Source: Paenibacillus pasadenensis DSM 19293
Lineage (GTDB): Bacteria; Bacillota; Bacilli; Paenibacillales; Paenibacillaceae
Length of the DNA: 64,000 nt
NCBI RefSeq assembly: GCF_000422485.1
Contig: NZ_KE383849.1
Location: 45,606 to 109,605, forward strand
Direction: 5' to 3'
The notes below the pieces were generated by a model that had not been told where the DNA came from, did not search any database, and saw nothing but the letters and a program-made list of their open reading frames with translations. Both the position numbers and the translations under genes were made by a program. The stretch's first letter is position 1. Each line of letters starts with the position of its first letter. This document shows, in pieces, positions 53,768 through 61,513 of this stretch.

Positions 53768-54748
53768 ATGAAGGCAATGCTTCTGACACCGAAGCAATGG
53801 ACCCGCAGCCGGGAGCCGCTCCTGCGGCTGATGGCCGCCTGGGGCGGCGGACGGCTGTCGGCGGCGGGCCTAGCGGCTCTGAAGGAGCTGCGGGCGGAGG
53901 AGCTGGAGACCGCGGGCGGAGGGGCTCCGGCGGCGGCGCTGGCCGTCCTGCTGGAGCAGGGACGTCCGGCGGGCATCGCCTTTGCCCGCAAGGCAGGCCG
54001 GGAGGCCTGCCTTGTCGCCGTCTCGCCGCCCTGCCGCGGCCGAGGAGCCGGCAGCCGGCTGCTGCGCGAGCTGCAGCGGACGTGGGGAGCGCTCGACTGC
54101 CGCGTCGCCGCGGACAACGCCGCGAGCATGAAGATGTGCTTCCGCGCTGGCATGGCCGCAGTGGCGCTGGAGGACGGCCCGACCGGCAAGCCGACGCTCG
54201 TGTTCCGCAGCGGCGCCGGCGCGCTTGCCGCGCAAGGCGCGCAAGACGGCGCAGCGCGGGCGGAGGCGCTACGCGAGGCGGCTCGGATTGAGACGGCGCA
54301 AGTCAATGCGGCGCGTTCCCAGGCGGGTCGGTCTGAGGTAGAGCGTTTCGAAGTGGAGCGGCCTCAGGCGGAGCGGTTCGAGACGGCTTGGTTCGAGGCG
54401 GCTCAGCCTCAGGCGGAGCGGTCCCAGGTGGGGCGGTCCGAGGCGGAGCGGTTCGAGGCGGCTTGGCCTCAGGCGGAGCGGTCCCAGGTGGGGCGGTCCG
54501 AGGCGGAGCGGTCCGAGGCGGCTTGGCCTCAGGCGGAACGGTCCCAGGTGGGGCGGTCCCAGGTGGGGCGGTCCCAGGTAGGGCGGTCCGAGGCGGGGGC
54601 GACGAAAGCAGCGCGCACCGCAGGCGCGGCGCGAACCCCCTCCTCCCGGCCTTCCGGCCGCGAGCTCCTTCCGAAAAAGCCCGCTGCTGCAAGGAGGGAT
54701 GATCATGGCTCAGCCGGTGCTCGGCATCTTAACGTTATACCTCAATGA
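53768..54748 (+). CDS. GNAT-family acetyltransferase with repetitive 5-residue tail
   Basis: 326 residues. The first 150 form a GNAT fold: motif A is visible as SPPCRGRGAGSRLL, followed by ADNAASMKMCFRAGM. Residues about 165-277 are a degenerate 5-residue repeat (ERSQV, GRSEA, ERFEA, AWPQA) with a higher-order 20-residue unit. The tail is hydrophilic and unlike the A(D/N)Lxx pentapeptide fold. Its last 44 bp overlap the next gene. The acceptor is unknown; the neighbours suggest a spore-coat substrate. Confidence 0.82.
   Translation: MKAMLLTPKQWTRSREPLLRLMAAWGGGRLSAAGLAALKELRAEELETAGGGAPAAALAVLLEQGRPAGIAFARKAGREACLVAVSPPCRGRGAGSRLLRELQRTWGALDCRVAADNAASMKMCFRAGMAAVALEDGPTGKPTLVFRSGAGALAAQGAQDGAARAEALREAARIETAQVNAARSQAGRSEVERFEVERPQAERFETAWFEAAQPQAERSQVGRSEAERFEAAWPQAERSQVGRSEAERSEAAWPQAERSQVGRSQVGRSQVGRSEAGATKAARTAGAARTPSSRPSGRELLPKKPAAARRDDHGSAGARHLNVIPQ
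54260..54598. repeat. Degenerate 15-bp/60-bp repeats in the GNAT gene
   Basis: In-frame 15-bp units such as GCGGAGCGGTCCCAG and GTGGGGCGGTCCGAG recur, grouped into 60-bp blocks repeated about three times (clearest between 54390 and 54560). They keep the frame open and encode the 5-residue tail repeat. Confidence 0.85.
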
Positions 54749-56558
54749 GAACAAGGCGCTCGAGGAGCGCCCGATCTATCAGCGGATGATCGTCGCCGGC
54801 AAGAAAATGGGGCTCGACGTGTTCGTCTTCACGCCTGCCGACGTCGATTACGAGAAGAACCGGATCCAGGCGATGATCTACGATCCGTCGTCGAAGACGT
54901 GGTCGCGGCGCTGGACCTCCTTTCCCCATATGATCTTCGACCGCTGCCGCATCCAGCAGAGCTACCGCTTCGAGCAGCTTCAGAAATTCCGCTCCCGCTA
55001 CGGCCATCTGACCTTCCTCAACCGGATGCTGCGCAACAAATGGACGGTGTACAAGACGCTGGCCGCGCAAAGCCGGTTTCAAGGACGGCAGCCGCTGACC
55101 GTGCTGTATGCCGGACACAAGGATCTGGCCGACATGCTGCGCCGCTTCCCGCTCGTCTTCCTCAAGCCGATCAACGGAACGGGCGGGCGCGGCATCCTGC
55201 GGATCGAGCGGCAGAAGGAAGGCGTCTATCTCATCCAAGGACGCGATCAGTCTCGGCGCATCATCCGGCCGCAGAAGGTCGGAGCGGCCGCGCTGCAGGA
55301 GCGGCTTTCCTCCTGGAGCCTCGGCGGCGGCAAGTACATCGTGCAGCAGGGCATCATGATCAAGCTGCCGAGCGGCCGCGTCCACGACTACCGGCTGCTC
55401 GTGCAGAAGAACGGCCGCGGCGAATGGGAGCCGACCGGCTGCGCGGGCCGGGTCGGCGCGGCGGGCAGCATCACCTCCAACCTGCACGGCGGCGGCAAGG
55501 CGATGCGCATGGAGGAGCTGCTCTCCTCCTGGGTCGGCGACGAGGAGCTGGCCGCGTCCGTACGCCGCGAGGCGGAGCAGTTCGGCGTCGAAGTCGCGGC
55601 CCATCTGGAGCGGCAGTACGGCCGCCTGTGCGAGCTGGCGCTCGACCTGGCGATCGACAAGAAAGGCGGCATCTGGCTGCTCGAGGTCAATCCGAAGCCC
55701 GCGCGCGAGGTGTTCCGCCAGAGCGGCGATCTCGCGACCTATGAGCGGGCCATCGTGAAGCCGCTGGAGTACGCGCTGTACCTCTACTCGAGACGCGGAC
55801 GCAAGTCCGGCGGCCGCACGACAGGCGGACGCACGGCCGGGTCGCGCACGAGAGGCTCGCGCACGGCCGGATCGAGGACGACGGGCTCGCGCACGACCGG
55901 TTCAAGCCTGGGCGGCGCGCAGCCGGTCGGCTCGGGGCCGGCGGCAGACGAAGCGGCGACGCTCGGCTCCGGCTCGAAGCGCCGGAATGCGGAGCCCGGC
56001 GGCAGCCGCAGCCCGGCCGGGACGGCGGCAGGCAGCGGCAGGAGCGGATTGGCCGGATCGGCGGCAGGCAGCGGCAGTAGCGGTCCGGCCGGGACGGCCG
56101 CAGGCAGCGGCAGGAGCGGATTGGCCGGATCGGCGGCAGGCAGCGGCAAAAGCGGCGCGGCCAGCTCGGCCGCGGACGGCGGCAAGCGCTCGGCGGCAGG
56201 CGGCGCGCAGGGACGCGTTTCGAAGCAGCCGCCTGGCGGGCGGCGCGAGGAGAACGAGTCGCCGGATCGGCGGCGCAAGCCGAGACCGCTGGCCGGATCG
56301 GGTCCGTTCGCGGCGAACAAGCCGACGATCCGCTCCGTCCCGGCGCCGGCGAGTTCCGCTCTTTCCGCTGACATGGATGAGGCGGAGCTTGAGCCTCTTG
56401 CCGCGCCGGCCGATACGGCGGCGAAGCAGGGCGATCCGTCGGTAAAGCAGGCCAATTCATCAGCGAGGCAGGCCGATTCGTCGGCGAAGCAGGCCGATCC
56501 GTCGGCCGAGCAAGTCGACACAGCGGCCGCGCCGCAGACGGAGGAGAACGGGGAGTAG
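54705..56558 (+). CDS. YheC/YheD-family ATP-grasp protein 5 with 255-residue low-complexity tail
   Basis: 617 residues. ATP-grasp core about 1-362 with FLKPINGTGGRG, HDYRLLVQKNG and LALDLAIDKKGG...WLLEVNPKP. The tail (about 363-617) is disordered: Arg/Thr/Gly units (GGRTTGGRTAGSRTRGSRT), then Gly/Ser/Ala units with AAGSGRSGLAG and AAGSGSSGPAG alternating, then Lys/Gln/Ala/Asp units (KQADSSAKQADPS). The ATG at 54705 is preferred because AAGGAGGG lies 7 bp before it; the ATG at 54699 is too close to that site. Such tails are common in coat-like or phase-separating proteins, but the role here is unknown. Confidence 0.88.
   Translation: MAQPVLGILTLYLNENKALEERPIYQRMIVAGKKMGLDVFVFTPADVDYEKNRIQAMIYDPSSKTWSRRWTSFPHMIFDRCRIQQSYRFEQLQKFRSRYGHLTFLNRMLRNKWTVYKTLAAQSRFQGRQPLTVLYAGHKDLADMLRRFPLVFLKPINGTGGRGILRIERQKEGVYLIQGRDQSRRIIRPQKVGAAALQERLSSWSLGGGKYIVQQGIMIKLPSGRVHDYRLLVQKNGRGEWEPTGCAGRVGAAGSITSNLHGGGKAMRMEELLSSWVGDEELAASVRREAEQFGVEVAAHLERQYGRLCELALDLAIDKKGGIWLLEVNPKPAREVFRQSGDLATYERAIVKPLEYALYLYSRRGRKSGGRTTGGRTAGSRTRGSRTAGSRTTGSRTTGSSLGGAQPVGSGPAADEAATLGSGSKRRNAEPGGSRSPAGTAAGSGRSGLAGSAAGSGSSGPAGTAAGSGRSGLAGSAAGSGKSGAASSAADGGKRSAAGGAQGRVSKQPPGGRREENESPDRRRKPRPLAGSGPFAANKPTIRSVPAPASSALSADMDEAELEPLAAPADTAAKQGDPSVKQANSSARQADSSAKQADPSAEQVDTAAAPQTEENGE
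55797..56200. repeat. In-frame repeats coding the Gly/Ser/Arg tail
   Basis: 15-bp units around CGCACGACAGGC and a longer unit of about 60 bp encoding AAGSGRSGLAG/AAGSGSSGPAG recur. They indicate expansion by slippage within the fifth ATP-grasp gene. Confidence 0.75.
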
Positions 56559-56619
56559 ACAGAATCCGTCTTGTCCGTTCGGAAGGACCCGGGCAGCCTA
56601 GGAAGGTCGATTTCGTGAA

Positions 56620-57059
56620 AAAATCGGCCTGCGGACTCCCCCGAGCGCGATCCTCGGCCTGCAACCCGATAAAATCGGCTTGCGGACTCCCCGCGGCGCG
56701 ATCCCCGGGCCGTAACCCGAAAAAATCGGCTTACGGACTCCCCGGGGCGCGATTCTCGGGCCGCAACCCGATAAAATCGGCTTACGGACTCCCCGGGGCG
56801 TGATCCTCGGCCTGCAACCCGAAAAAATCGGCTTACGGACTCCCCGGGGCGCGATCCCCGGGCTGCAACCCGATAAAATCGGCTTGCGGACTCCCCGGGG
56901 CGCGATCCTCGGCCTGCAACCCGATAAAATCGGCTTGCAGACTCTCCGGAGCGCGATTCTCGGGCCGTAACCCGAAAAAATCGGCTTGCGGACTCCCCGG
57001 AGCTCGCTCCTCGGGCTGCAACCCGATAAAATCGGCTTACGGACTCCCCAAGGCGCAGC
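56620..57059. repeat. 51-bp tandem array, eight full copies plus a partial ninth
   Basis: Full units start every 51 bp from 56620 to 56977, with a partial at 57028. Each begins AAAATCGGCTTGCGGACTCC and ends in AACCCGAT or AACCCGAA, so each junction with GAT forms CCGATAAAATCGG, an inverted repeat around AAA. Internal CCCCGGGG/GCGCGAT is also palindromic. As 51 is a multiple of 3, frames stay open on both strands, but the 17-residue peptide periods look like an artefact; no start with a good site was seen. Confidence 0.93.
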
Positions 57060-57101
57060 TCCTCCGCAAAGCGGCTGTACACGAAAAGATACGTACATCA
57101 A

Positions 57102-57142
57102 AAAACCAGGACGAAGCTGCTTCCCGGCCTCGTCCTGGTTTT
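57102..57142. terminator. Bidirectional terminator between coat cluster and HAD phosphatase
   Basis: AAAACCAGGACGA and its complement form a 13-bp stem with a 15-base loop, with A and T runs on both sides. It serves two converging transcripts. Confidence 0.88.
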
Positions 57143-57243
57143 CCGTTTGCAATCCGGCCGCGGGCTTTCCGCAGCCGGCGCCGCGCTCGGGCGTCCCGCC
57201 TTGCTTCTCTACGTCCAGCCGCGCTCCCCGGCTGACGGCCGCT

Positions 57244-57936
57244 CTACTCTCCGAGCAGCTCCAGCAGCTCGCCGAAGCGGCGGATGCGGACATCCGCCCC
57301 GTCGAGCTCGGACGACGCGCCGAAGTCGGCGTAATCGCAGCCGACGACCGGCAAGCCGTTGCGCTTGCCGGCATCGACGTCCGAGGAGCGGTCGCCGACC
57401 ATCCAGGCGCGGGCGACGCCATGCTCTGCGAGCAGCAGGCGGACGAGCTCTGCCTTGGTCGCCGTGCCTCGGCCGCCGGCCGTGTAAAGGCCGTCGAACA
57501 GCGGCTCCAGCCGCTTGTGCCGGACGATGCCCTCGACATAAGGCTGCAGGCCGTTGCTCGCCACGAACAGCCGGATTCCCCTCGCGCGCAGCTCGGCGAG
57601 CGTCTCGGTTACGCCTTCGTACAGCACGCCTTTGCCGGCCGCCAGCTCCTCCAGCTCGAACTGCAGCAGCAGCTCGTTGGCGCGCTCGCGGGCCGCCTCG
57701 GACGCGGTCGGCATCAGCTTGAGCCAGATGTCCTCCAGCAGCATGCCGAGGCAGCCGAGCAGAGCCTCCACCGGCGGCTCCGGCTCCGCATACAGTCCCT
57801 CCTCGCGCAGCGCCGCGAAGATGCGCCCATGCGCCTCCATCAGCAGCGTCTCCGTCTGCAGCAGCGTTCCGTCCATGTCGAACAGGATCGCCTCCGGCCG
57901 CTCGAGCCGCACGTTTCCGGCCGCTTGTTCCGTCAT
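57244..57936 (-). CDS. HAD-superfamily phosphatase (phosphoglycolate-phosphatase-like)
   Basis: 230 residues. Motif I is LFDMDGT (nucleophile Asp20, acid/base Asp22). An alpha-helical cap (about 30-100) follows, then motif II VASNG and motif IV GDRSSDVDAGKRNGL. This is the Gph/PgmB-type subfamily I; the substrate cannot be read. ATG 57936 overlaps the stop of the PAS kinase by 4 bp (ATGA), so the two are co-translated. A terminator lies about 100 bp downstream. Confidence 0.9.
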   Translation of the reverse strand: MTEQAAGNVRLERPEAILFDMDGTLLQTETLLMEAHGRIFAALREEGLYAEPEPPVEALLGCLGMLLEDIWLKLMPTASEAARERANELLLQFELEELAAGKGVLYEGVTETLAELRARGIRLFVASNGLQPYVEGIVRHKRLEPLFDGLYTAGGRGTATKAELVRLLLAEHGVARAWMVGDRSSDVDAGKRNGLPVVGCDYADFGASSELDGADVRIRRFGELLELLGE

Positions 57937-59810
57937 CCCGGTTCTCCCCTTTCCTCGCTTTTCCCACTATAGCCCAGCCTGTCCGCCCCGGCAAGGCGCA
58001 GCCGGTCGCCCGGCAGCTCGCCCGCTTCCGCGATCCGACGCTTCTGCAGCGGGCTTTCCCGAGGCAGATACACCTCCACGACCGTGCCGACATGCCTGCG
58101 GCTGCGGAACTCGATCGTGCCGTCATGGGCTTCCAGAATGCGCTTCGTCACCATCAGCCCGAGCCCCGTCCCCTTCTCCTTGGTGGAATAGAACGGCTCG
58201 CCGAGCCGGTCGAGGCATTCTTCCGGCATGCCTCCGCCCTCGTCGGCCACGCGCACATGCCAACCCTCCGCAGCGGCCTCCAGCTCGATGCGGATCTCAC
58301 CCTGCTCCATGACCTCGATGGCGTTCTTGACGAGGTTGACGAACACCTGCTTGATCCCGTATTCCTCTCCGAGCACGACCGCCTCCGGAAGCGGCTCCAG
58401 CCTCAGCTCGATGCTCTTGAGCAGCGCCTGCGGGCTCATCAGCGTTGCAACCGCTTCCAGAATGCCGTCCAAGCGCACTTGCTTCACGATGCTTTTCTGC
58501 GGCTTGGCCAGCATGAGCAGCTCGTTCGTGATCGAATCGATGCGGCTGATCTCCTCCTGCAGAATCTGGAACATGTAGGCTTTCTCCGGCCTTTCGTTAT
58601 AGGTTTCCAGCAGCCGGACGAAGCCTTTGAGCGAGGTGAGCGGGTTGCGGATCTCATGCGCGACCGCCGCGGCGAGCTGGCCCGCCGTCTGCAGCTTCTC
58701 CGATTTGAGCAGCAGCTTTTCCGTCTCGAGCTTCTGCGTCAGATCCTTGAGGATCAAATACGCGCCGTCCCGCTGTCCATGGATCAGGATCGGCACGAAC
58801 TCCACCTCCGCCAAAATCGTTTCTCCGCTCCGCAGCGGCAACGGCAGCGCCAGCGGAGACATCTGGCAATCGGCGCCATCCCAGAGCCGGGTGAGCTCGT
58901 CTCTCCTCTCTTCGTCGAGCTTCATCAGCTCGTCAAGCCGCATCCCGGCCAGCTCCTCCGGCTGCGCTCCGAGCAGCTTCAGACCGGCAGGATTGCATTC
59001 CCTCACTTTTCCGTCGTTGTCCAGCTCCAGAATCGCATCCGAATGATGGGCGATCAGCGACCGCAGCCGCCGCTCGGCTTCCCGGATCTTCAGCTCGCTC
59101 CGCTTCTGCAGCGTGACGTCTCTGCCCATGCCGAAAATGCCGATCACATGCCCGTCCACGACAATCGGGAATTTCGTCACCTGCCCGTACAGCTCATGCC
59201 CCTGGCTGTTGATGATCCGATATTCGCGATACTGAGGCTGGCCGGCAGCGGCGAGCCGGAAGTGCTCCCTCGCCTCAGGAAGCTCGTCCGGATGAAGCAG
59301 CGGCTCGAAGCTGCTGCCGATCAGCTCTCTCTCCGAATAGCCGGTGATCGCGGCCATCGCGGGATTGACGAGCACGAAGCGCCCTTCCAGATCCATCTGG
59401 AACACCGAGTCCTGATTTTGCCGGAACAGCGACTCATAGCGCTGGTCGAGACGCTGGCTGTTCTTGCGCTCCGCCGTGATCTCGCGCAAGACGACGGCCA
59501 GCCCCGGGGGCAGCGGCAGCGCCTGCACGGCGTACCAGCGGTCGGACTCGGGAGAATATTCCTCGAAGCGGGACGAGCGTCCCGTCGCAGCTGCTTGCTC
59601 GAAGACGGGCTTCGCCCGCTCGACCCAATTCGCCGGAAACAGATCCCACAGCAGAGTGCCGATCAGCTGTTCCCGCGGCTTGCCCGCAAAATGCTCGGTC
59701 ATCCGATTCGCATAGATGAACCTCCACTCCGGATCCAGCACGTACACCGCTTCCTCCACCTTGTCCCAGAGCAAAGCCAGATCCATCTCTTCCCGCAGCT
59801 CTCTGTCCAT
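57933..59810 (-). CDS. Soluble PAS-domain sensor histidine kinase
   Basis: About 625 residues, with no membrane segment. Three PAS domains (about 15-115, 120-235, 245-360) are followed by HisKA with His385 in VAHEIRNPL and a HATPase with NLVKNAIEVME, DEGGGMP and GTGLGLMV. The start at 59810 is chosen because a G-rich site (GGGGGGACAG) lies upstream; earlier in-frame starts lack one. No receiver gene adjoins it. The architecture resembles the cytosolic sporulation kinases of Bacillales (KinA/KinE type), which would suit the nearby coat genes, but the target regulator is unknown. Confidence 0.88.
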   Translation of the reverse strand: MDRELREEMDLALLWDKVEEAVYVLDPEWRFIYANRMTEHFAGKPREQLIGTLLWDLFPANWVERAKPVFEQAAATGRSSRFEEYSPESDRWYAVQALPLPPGLAVVLREITAERKNSQRLDQRYESLFRQNQDSVFQMDLEGRFVLVNPAMAAITGYSERELIGSSFEPLLHPDELPEAREHFRLAAAGQPQYREYRIINSQGHELYGQVTKFPIVVDGHVIGIFGMGRDVTLQKRSELKIREAERRLRSLIAHHSDAILELDNDGKVRECNPAGLKLLGAQPEELAGMRLDELMKLDEERRDELTRLWDGADCQMSPLALPLPLRSGETILAEVEFVPILIHGQRDGAYLILKDLTQKLETEKLLLKSEKLQTAGQLAAAVAHEIRNPLTSLKGFVRLLETYNERPEKAYMFQILQEEISRIDSITNELLMLAKPQKSIVKQVRLDGILEAVATLMSPQALLKSIELRLEPLPEAVVLGEEYGIKQVFVNLVKNAIEVMEQGEIRIELEAAAEGWHVRVADEGGGMPEECLDRLGEPFYSTKEKGTGLGLMVTKRILEAHDGTIEFRSRRHVGTVVEVYLPRESPLQKRRIAEAGELPGDRLRLAGADRLGYSGKSEERGEPG

Positions 59811-59995
59811 CGCGCTGTCCCCCCGTCCATGCGGCATGATCGGCAATCGTTGCCCGTTGACATGAATGTAGCGGCTCCAGTCCCGGTTAGCAAGCCAAAA
59901 TCTGCCTATTGGAAGCCGGCGATCAAATAGGCGAGTGTCCTCCCAGCCCTCCCGCGCATAAGCTGTAGCATCCCATTGCAACGGAGGCGCATCCC
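59811..59995. other. Divergent region between PAS kinase and coat-like gene
   Basis: 185 bp. The region should hold the kinase promoter (minus) and that of the Pro/Gly-rich gene (plus). I see no confident box for either; a CATAAGCTG near 59957 on the plus strand loosely resembles a sigma-K -10. Confidence 0.35.
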
Positions 59996-60346
59996 ATGTC
60001 CTTTGTTCCCGTACCGCCCGCCTATCCTCCCTATCCCTATCCTTATCCGTACCCGTATCCCTACCCTCCTTATCCGGAGGTGCTGCCGCTGCCGATACCG
60101 CTGCCGATCGGCGGCTTCGGTCCCGGCTTCGGTCCCGGCTTCGGTCCGGGCTTCGGTCCCGGCTTTCACGGCCCGGGCGGTCCCGGCTTCGGCCCCGGCG
60201 GTCCTGGCTTCGGCCCTGGGGGCCCGGGCGGTCCCGGCTTCGGGCCGGGCGGCCCGGGCTTTCACGGCGGCCCCGGCTTCCACGGCGGCGGCGGCTTCCA
60301 TGGCGGCGGCCATCGTCCGTCCATCTTTGACCGCATCATTCCCTGA
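59996..60346 (+). CDS. Pro/Tyr- and Gly/Phe/Pro-rich spore-coat-like protein
   Basis: 116 residues. It starts MSFVPVPPAYPPYP, with PY dipeptides repeated, then a series of GPGFGPGF units, then FHGGPGFHGGGGFHGGGH with several histidines, and ends PSIFDRIIP. No signal peptide. Such low-complexity proteins are typical of the spore coat or exosporium in Paenibacillus and Bacillus, and the convergent neighbour is the cotJ operon. GGAGG precedes the ATG; a strong terminator follows. Confidence 0.78.
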   Translation: MSFVPVPPAYPPYPYPYPYPYPYPPYPEVLPLPIPLPIGGFGPGFGPGFGPGFGPGFHGPGGPGFGPGGPGFGPGGPGGPGFGPGGPGFHGGPGFHGGGGFHGGGHRPSIFDRIIP

Positions 60347-60354
60347 TTATGCGC

Positions 60355-60388
60355 AAAAACGCCGGGAGCCTGCCTCCGGGCGTTTTTT
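60355..60388. terminator. Bidirectional terminator between coat-like gene and cotJC
   Basis: AAAAACGCCGGGAG pairs with CTCCGGGCGTTTTT (one mismatch) around a 5-base loop. T runs follow on both strands. Confidence 0.88.
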
Positions 60389-60433
60389 CCGTCTGCTTCT
60401 ATGTCCGTGCCTTCCTGTTATGTCGGGCAGCCG

Positions 60434-61003
60434 TCAGTAAATCTTCTTCTGCCCCATATCCGCCTTGATGATCTCGACCGATTCCCGGAAGCGCATCGCA
60501 TGCACGATCTCGCGCTCGCGCAGGAACTTCAGGCTGTCCTGCAAGTCGACGTCGTCGGTGTAGTCGATGAGCCACTGATAGGTCGCCCGCGCCTTTTCCT
60601 CGGCCGCGATATCCTCGTACAGATTCGCGAGCGGATCGCCTTTGGCCGCGATGTAGGTCGCCGTCCACGGCACGCCGGCCGCGCTGTTGTAGAACAAGTC
60701 CCCGCCATGATTGACGAAGTCGGTTCCGAGGCCCGCCTCGCGCAGCTGCTCCGGCGTCGCGTCCTTGGTCAGCTTGTAGATCATCGTCGCGATCATCTCG
60801 AGATGCGCGAATTCCTCCGTCCCGATGTCGTTCAGCACGCCGATCACCTTGTCCGGAATCGTATACCGCTGGTTCAGGTAGCGCAGCGCCGCCGCGAGCT
60901 CGCCGTCCGCGCCGCCGTACTGCTCGACGAGGAACTTCGCCATCATCGGGTCGCATTTGCTGACTTTTACCGGATATTGCAGCTTCTTCTCATACAGCCA
61001 CAT
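60434..61003 (-). CDS. cotJC: CotJC, manganese-catalase-like spore-coat protein
   Basis: 189 residues, the same length as B. subtilis CotJC. It starts MWLYEKKLQYPVKV and carries the ferritin-like metal ligands in LNDIGTEEFAHLEMIATMI and DIAAEEKARATYQW and the later REREIVHAMRF. The family is related to Mn-catalases and is deposited in the forespore coat. GAGGGC lies just before the ATG. It is the last gene of the cotJ operon. Confidence 0.95.
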   Translation of the reverse strand: MWLYEKKLQYPVKVSKCDPMMAKFLVEQYGGADGELAAALRYLNQRYTIPDKVIGVLNDIGTEEFAHLEMIATMIYKLTKDATPEQLREAGLGTDFVNHGGDLFYNSAAGVPWTATYIAAKGDPLANLYEDIAAEEKARATYQWLIDYTDDVDLQDSLKFLREREIVHAMRFRESVEIIKADMGQKKIY

Positions 61004-61007
61004 GCCC

Positions 61008-61226
61008 TCATCCCCCCTCGCTGGCGTCTATCCGCGATTGTTGCTCTTGTCCATGCCCGGCCGCCTGCGGCGCGCGCTCCGCCGCCTCGGCCCGGGCCCT
61101 CGCCTCCCTGCGCGGACACGGGCGGGAGCAGGCTCTGCTGCATCCCGGCTCCGCCGCCAGCGCCGCATGCCGCTCCGCCGGGCCGGGCGGCCGCTCCGCC
61201 GCTCCGCGCCGATCGTCCATGCTCAT
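61008..61226 (-). CDS. Small Arg/Ala-rich ORF inserted in the cotJ operon
   Basis: 72 residues, starting MSMDDRRGAAERPP and containing CSRACSRPCPRRE, with three closely spaced cysteines. Its ATG overlaps the cotJB stop by 4 bp (ATGA), and its stop lies 4 bp before the cotJC ATG, so it exactly fills the gap between the two genes. That spacing argues for a real gene; the composition (Arg, Ala, Glu) could also come from a spacer in GC-rich DNA. B. subtilis has no gene at this position. Confidence 0.5.
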   Translation of the reverse strand: MSMDDRRGAAERPPGPAERHAALAAEPGCSRACSRPCPRREARARAEAAERAPQAAGHGQEQQSRIDASEGG

Positions 61227-61504
61227 ACCTGCCAAGGCCACGGCGTCTCGTTCCATTGCCAAGGATACCGGGAATAGCTGTTGCCGAAGTTGACCAGCGG
61301 TCCGAACTGCAGCTCGAACTGCTGCGCCACGGCCTGCCGCTTCTGCGCCAGCTGGTTGAACTGCTGGATCGCCTGCAAGTCCCCCGGATGCGTGTTCAAG
61401 TACAGGTTCAGCTCCACCAGCGCAAAATCCAGCACCTGAAGCTCCTTCAGTCCGGCTTGATAGGCCTCCTTGTCGAATGCCTGCTTCTGCTGCTCCTCGC
61501 TCAT
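61223..61504 (-). CDS. cotJB: CotJB spore-coat protein
   Basis: 93 residues. It contains the family core YQAGLKELQVLDFALVELN followed by LYLNTHPGDLQAIQQFN and ends in the Trp-rich YPWQWNETPWPWQV. The B. subtilis protein is about 87 residues. The ATG at 61504 follows AAGGAGCTG located in the end of cotJA; 9 bp separate the genes. Confidence 0.95.
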   Translation of the reverse strand: MSEEQQKQAFDKEAYQAGLKELQVLDFALVELNLYLNTHPGDLQAIQQFNQLAQKRQAVAQQFELQFGPLVNFGNSYSRYPWQWNETPWPWQV

Positions 61505-61513
61505 CGAATCCGT

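Noticed and set aside
56620-57059. CRISPR array or a repeat-protein gene on either strand
   Set aside because: There are no spacers, and the open frames with a 17-residue period lack a start with a ribosome-binding site and run on into flanking non-coding sequence.
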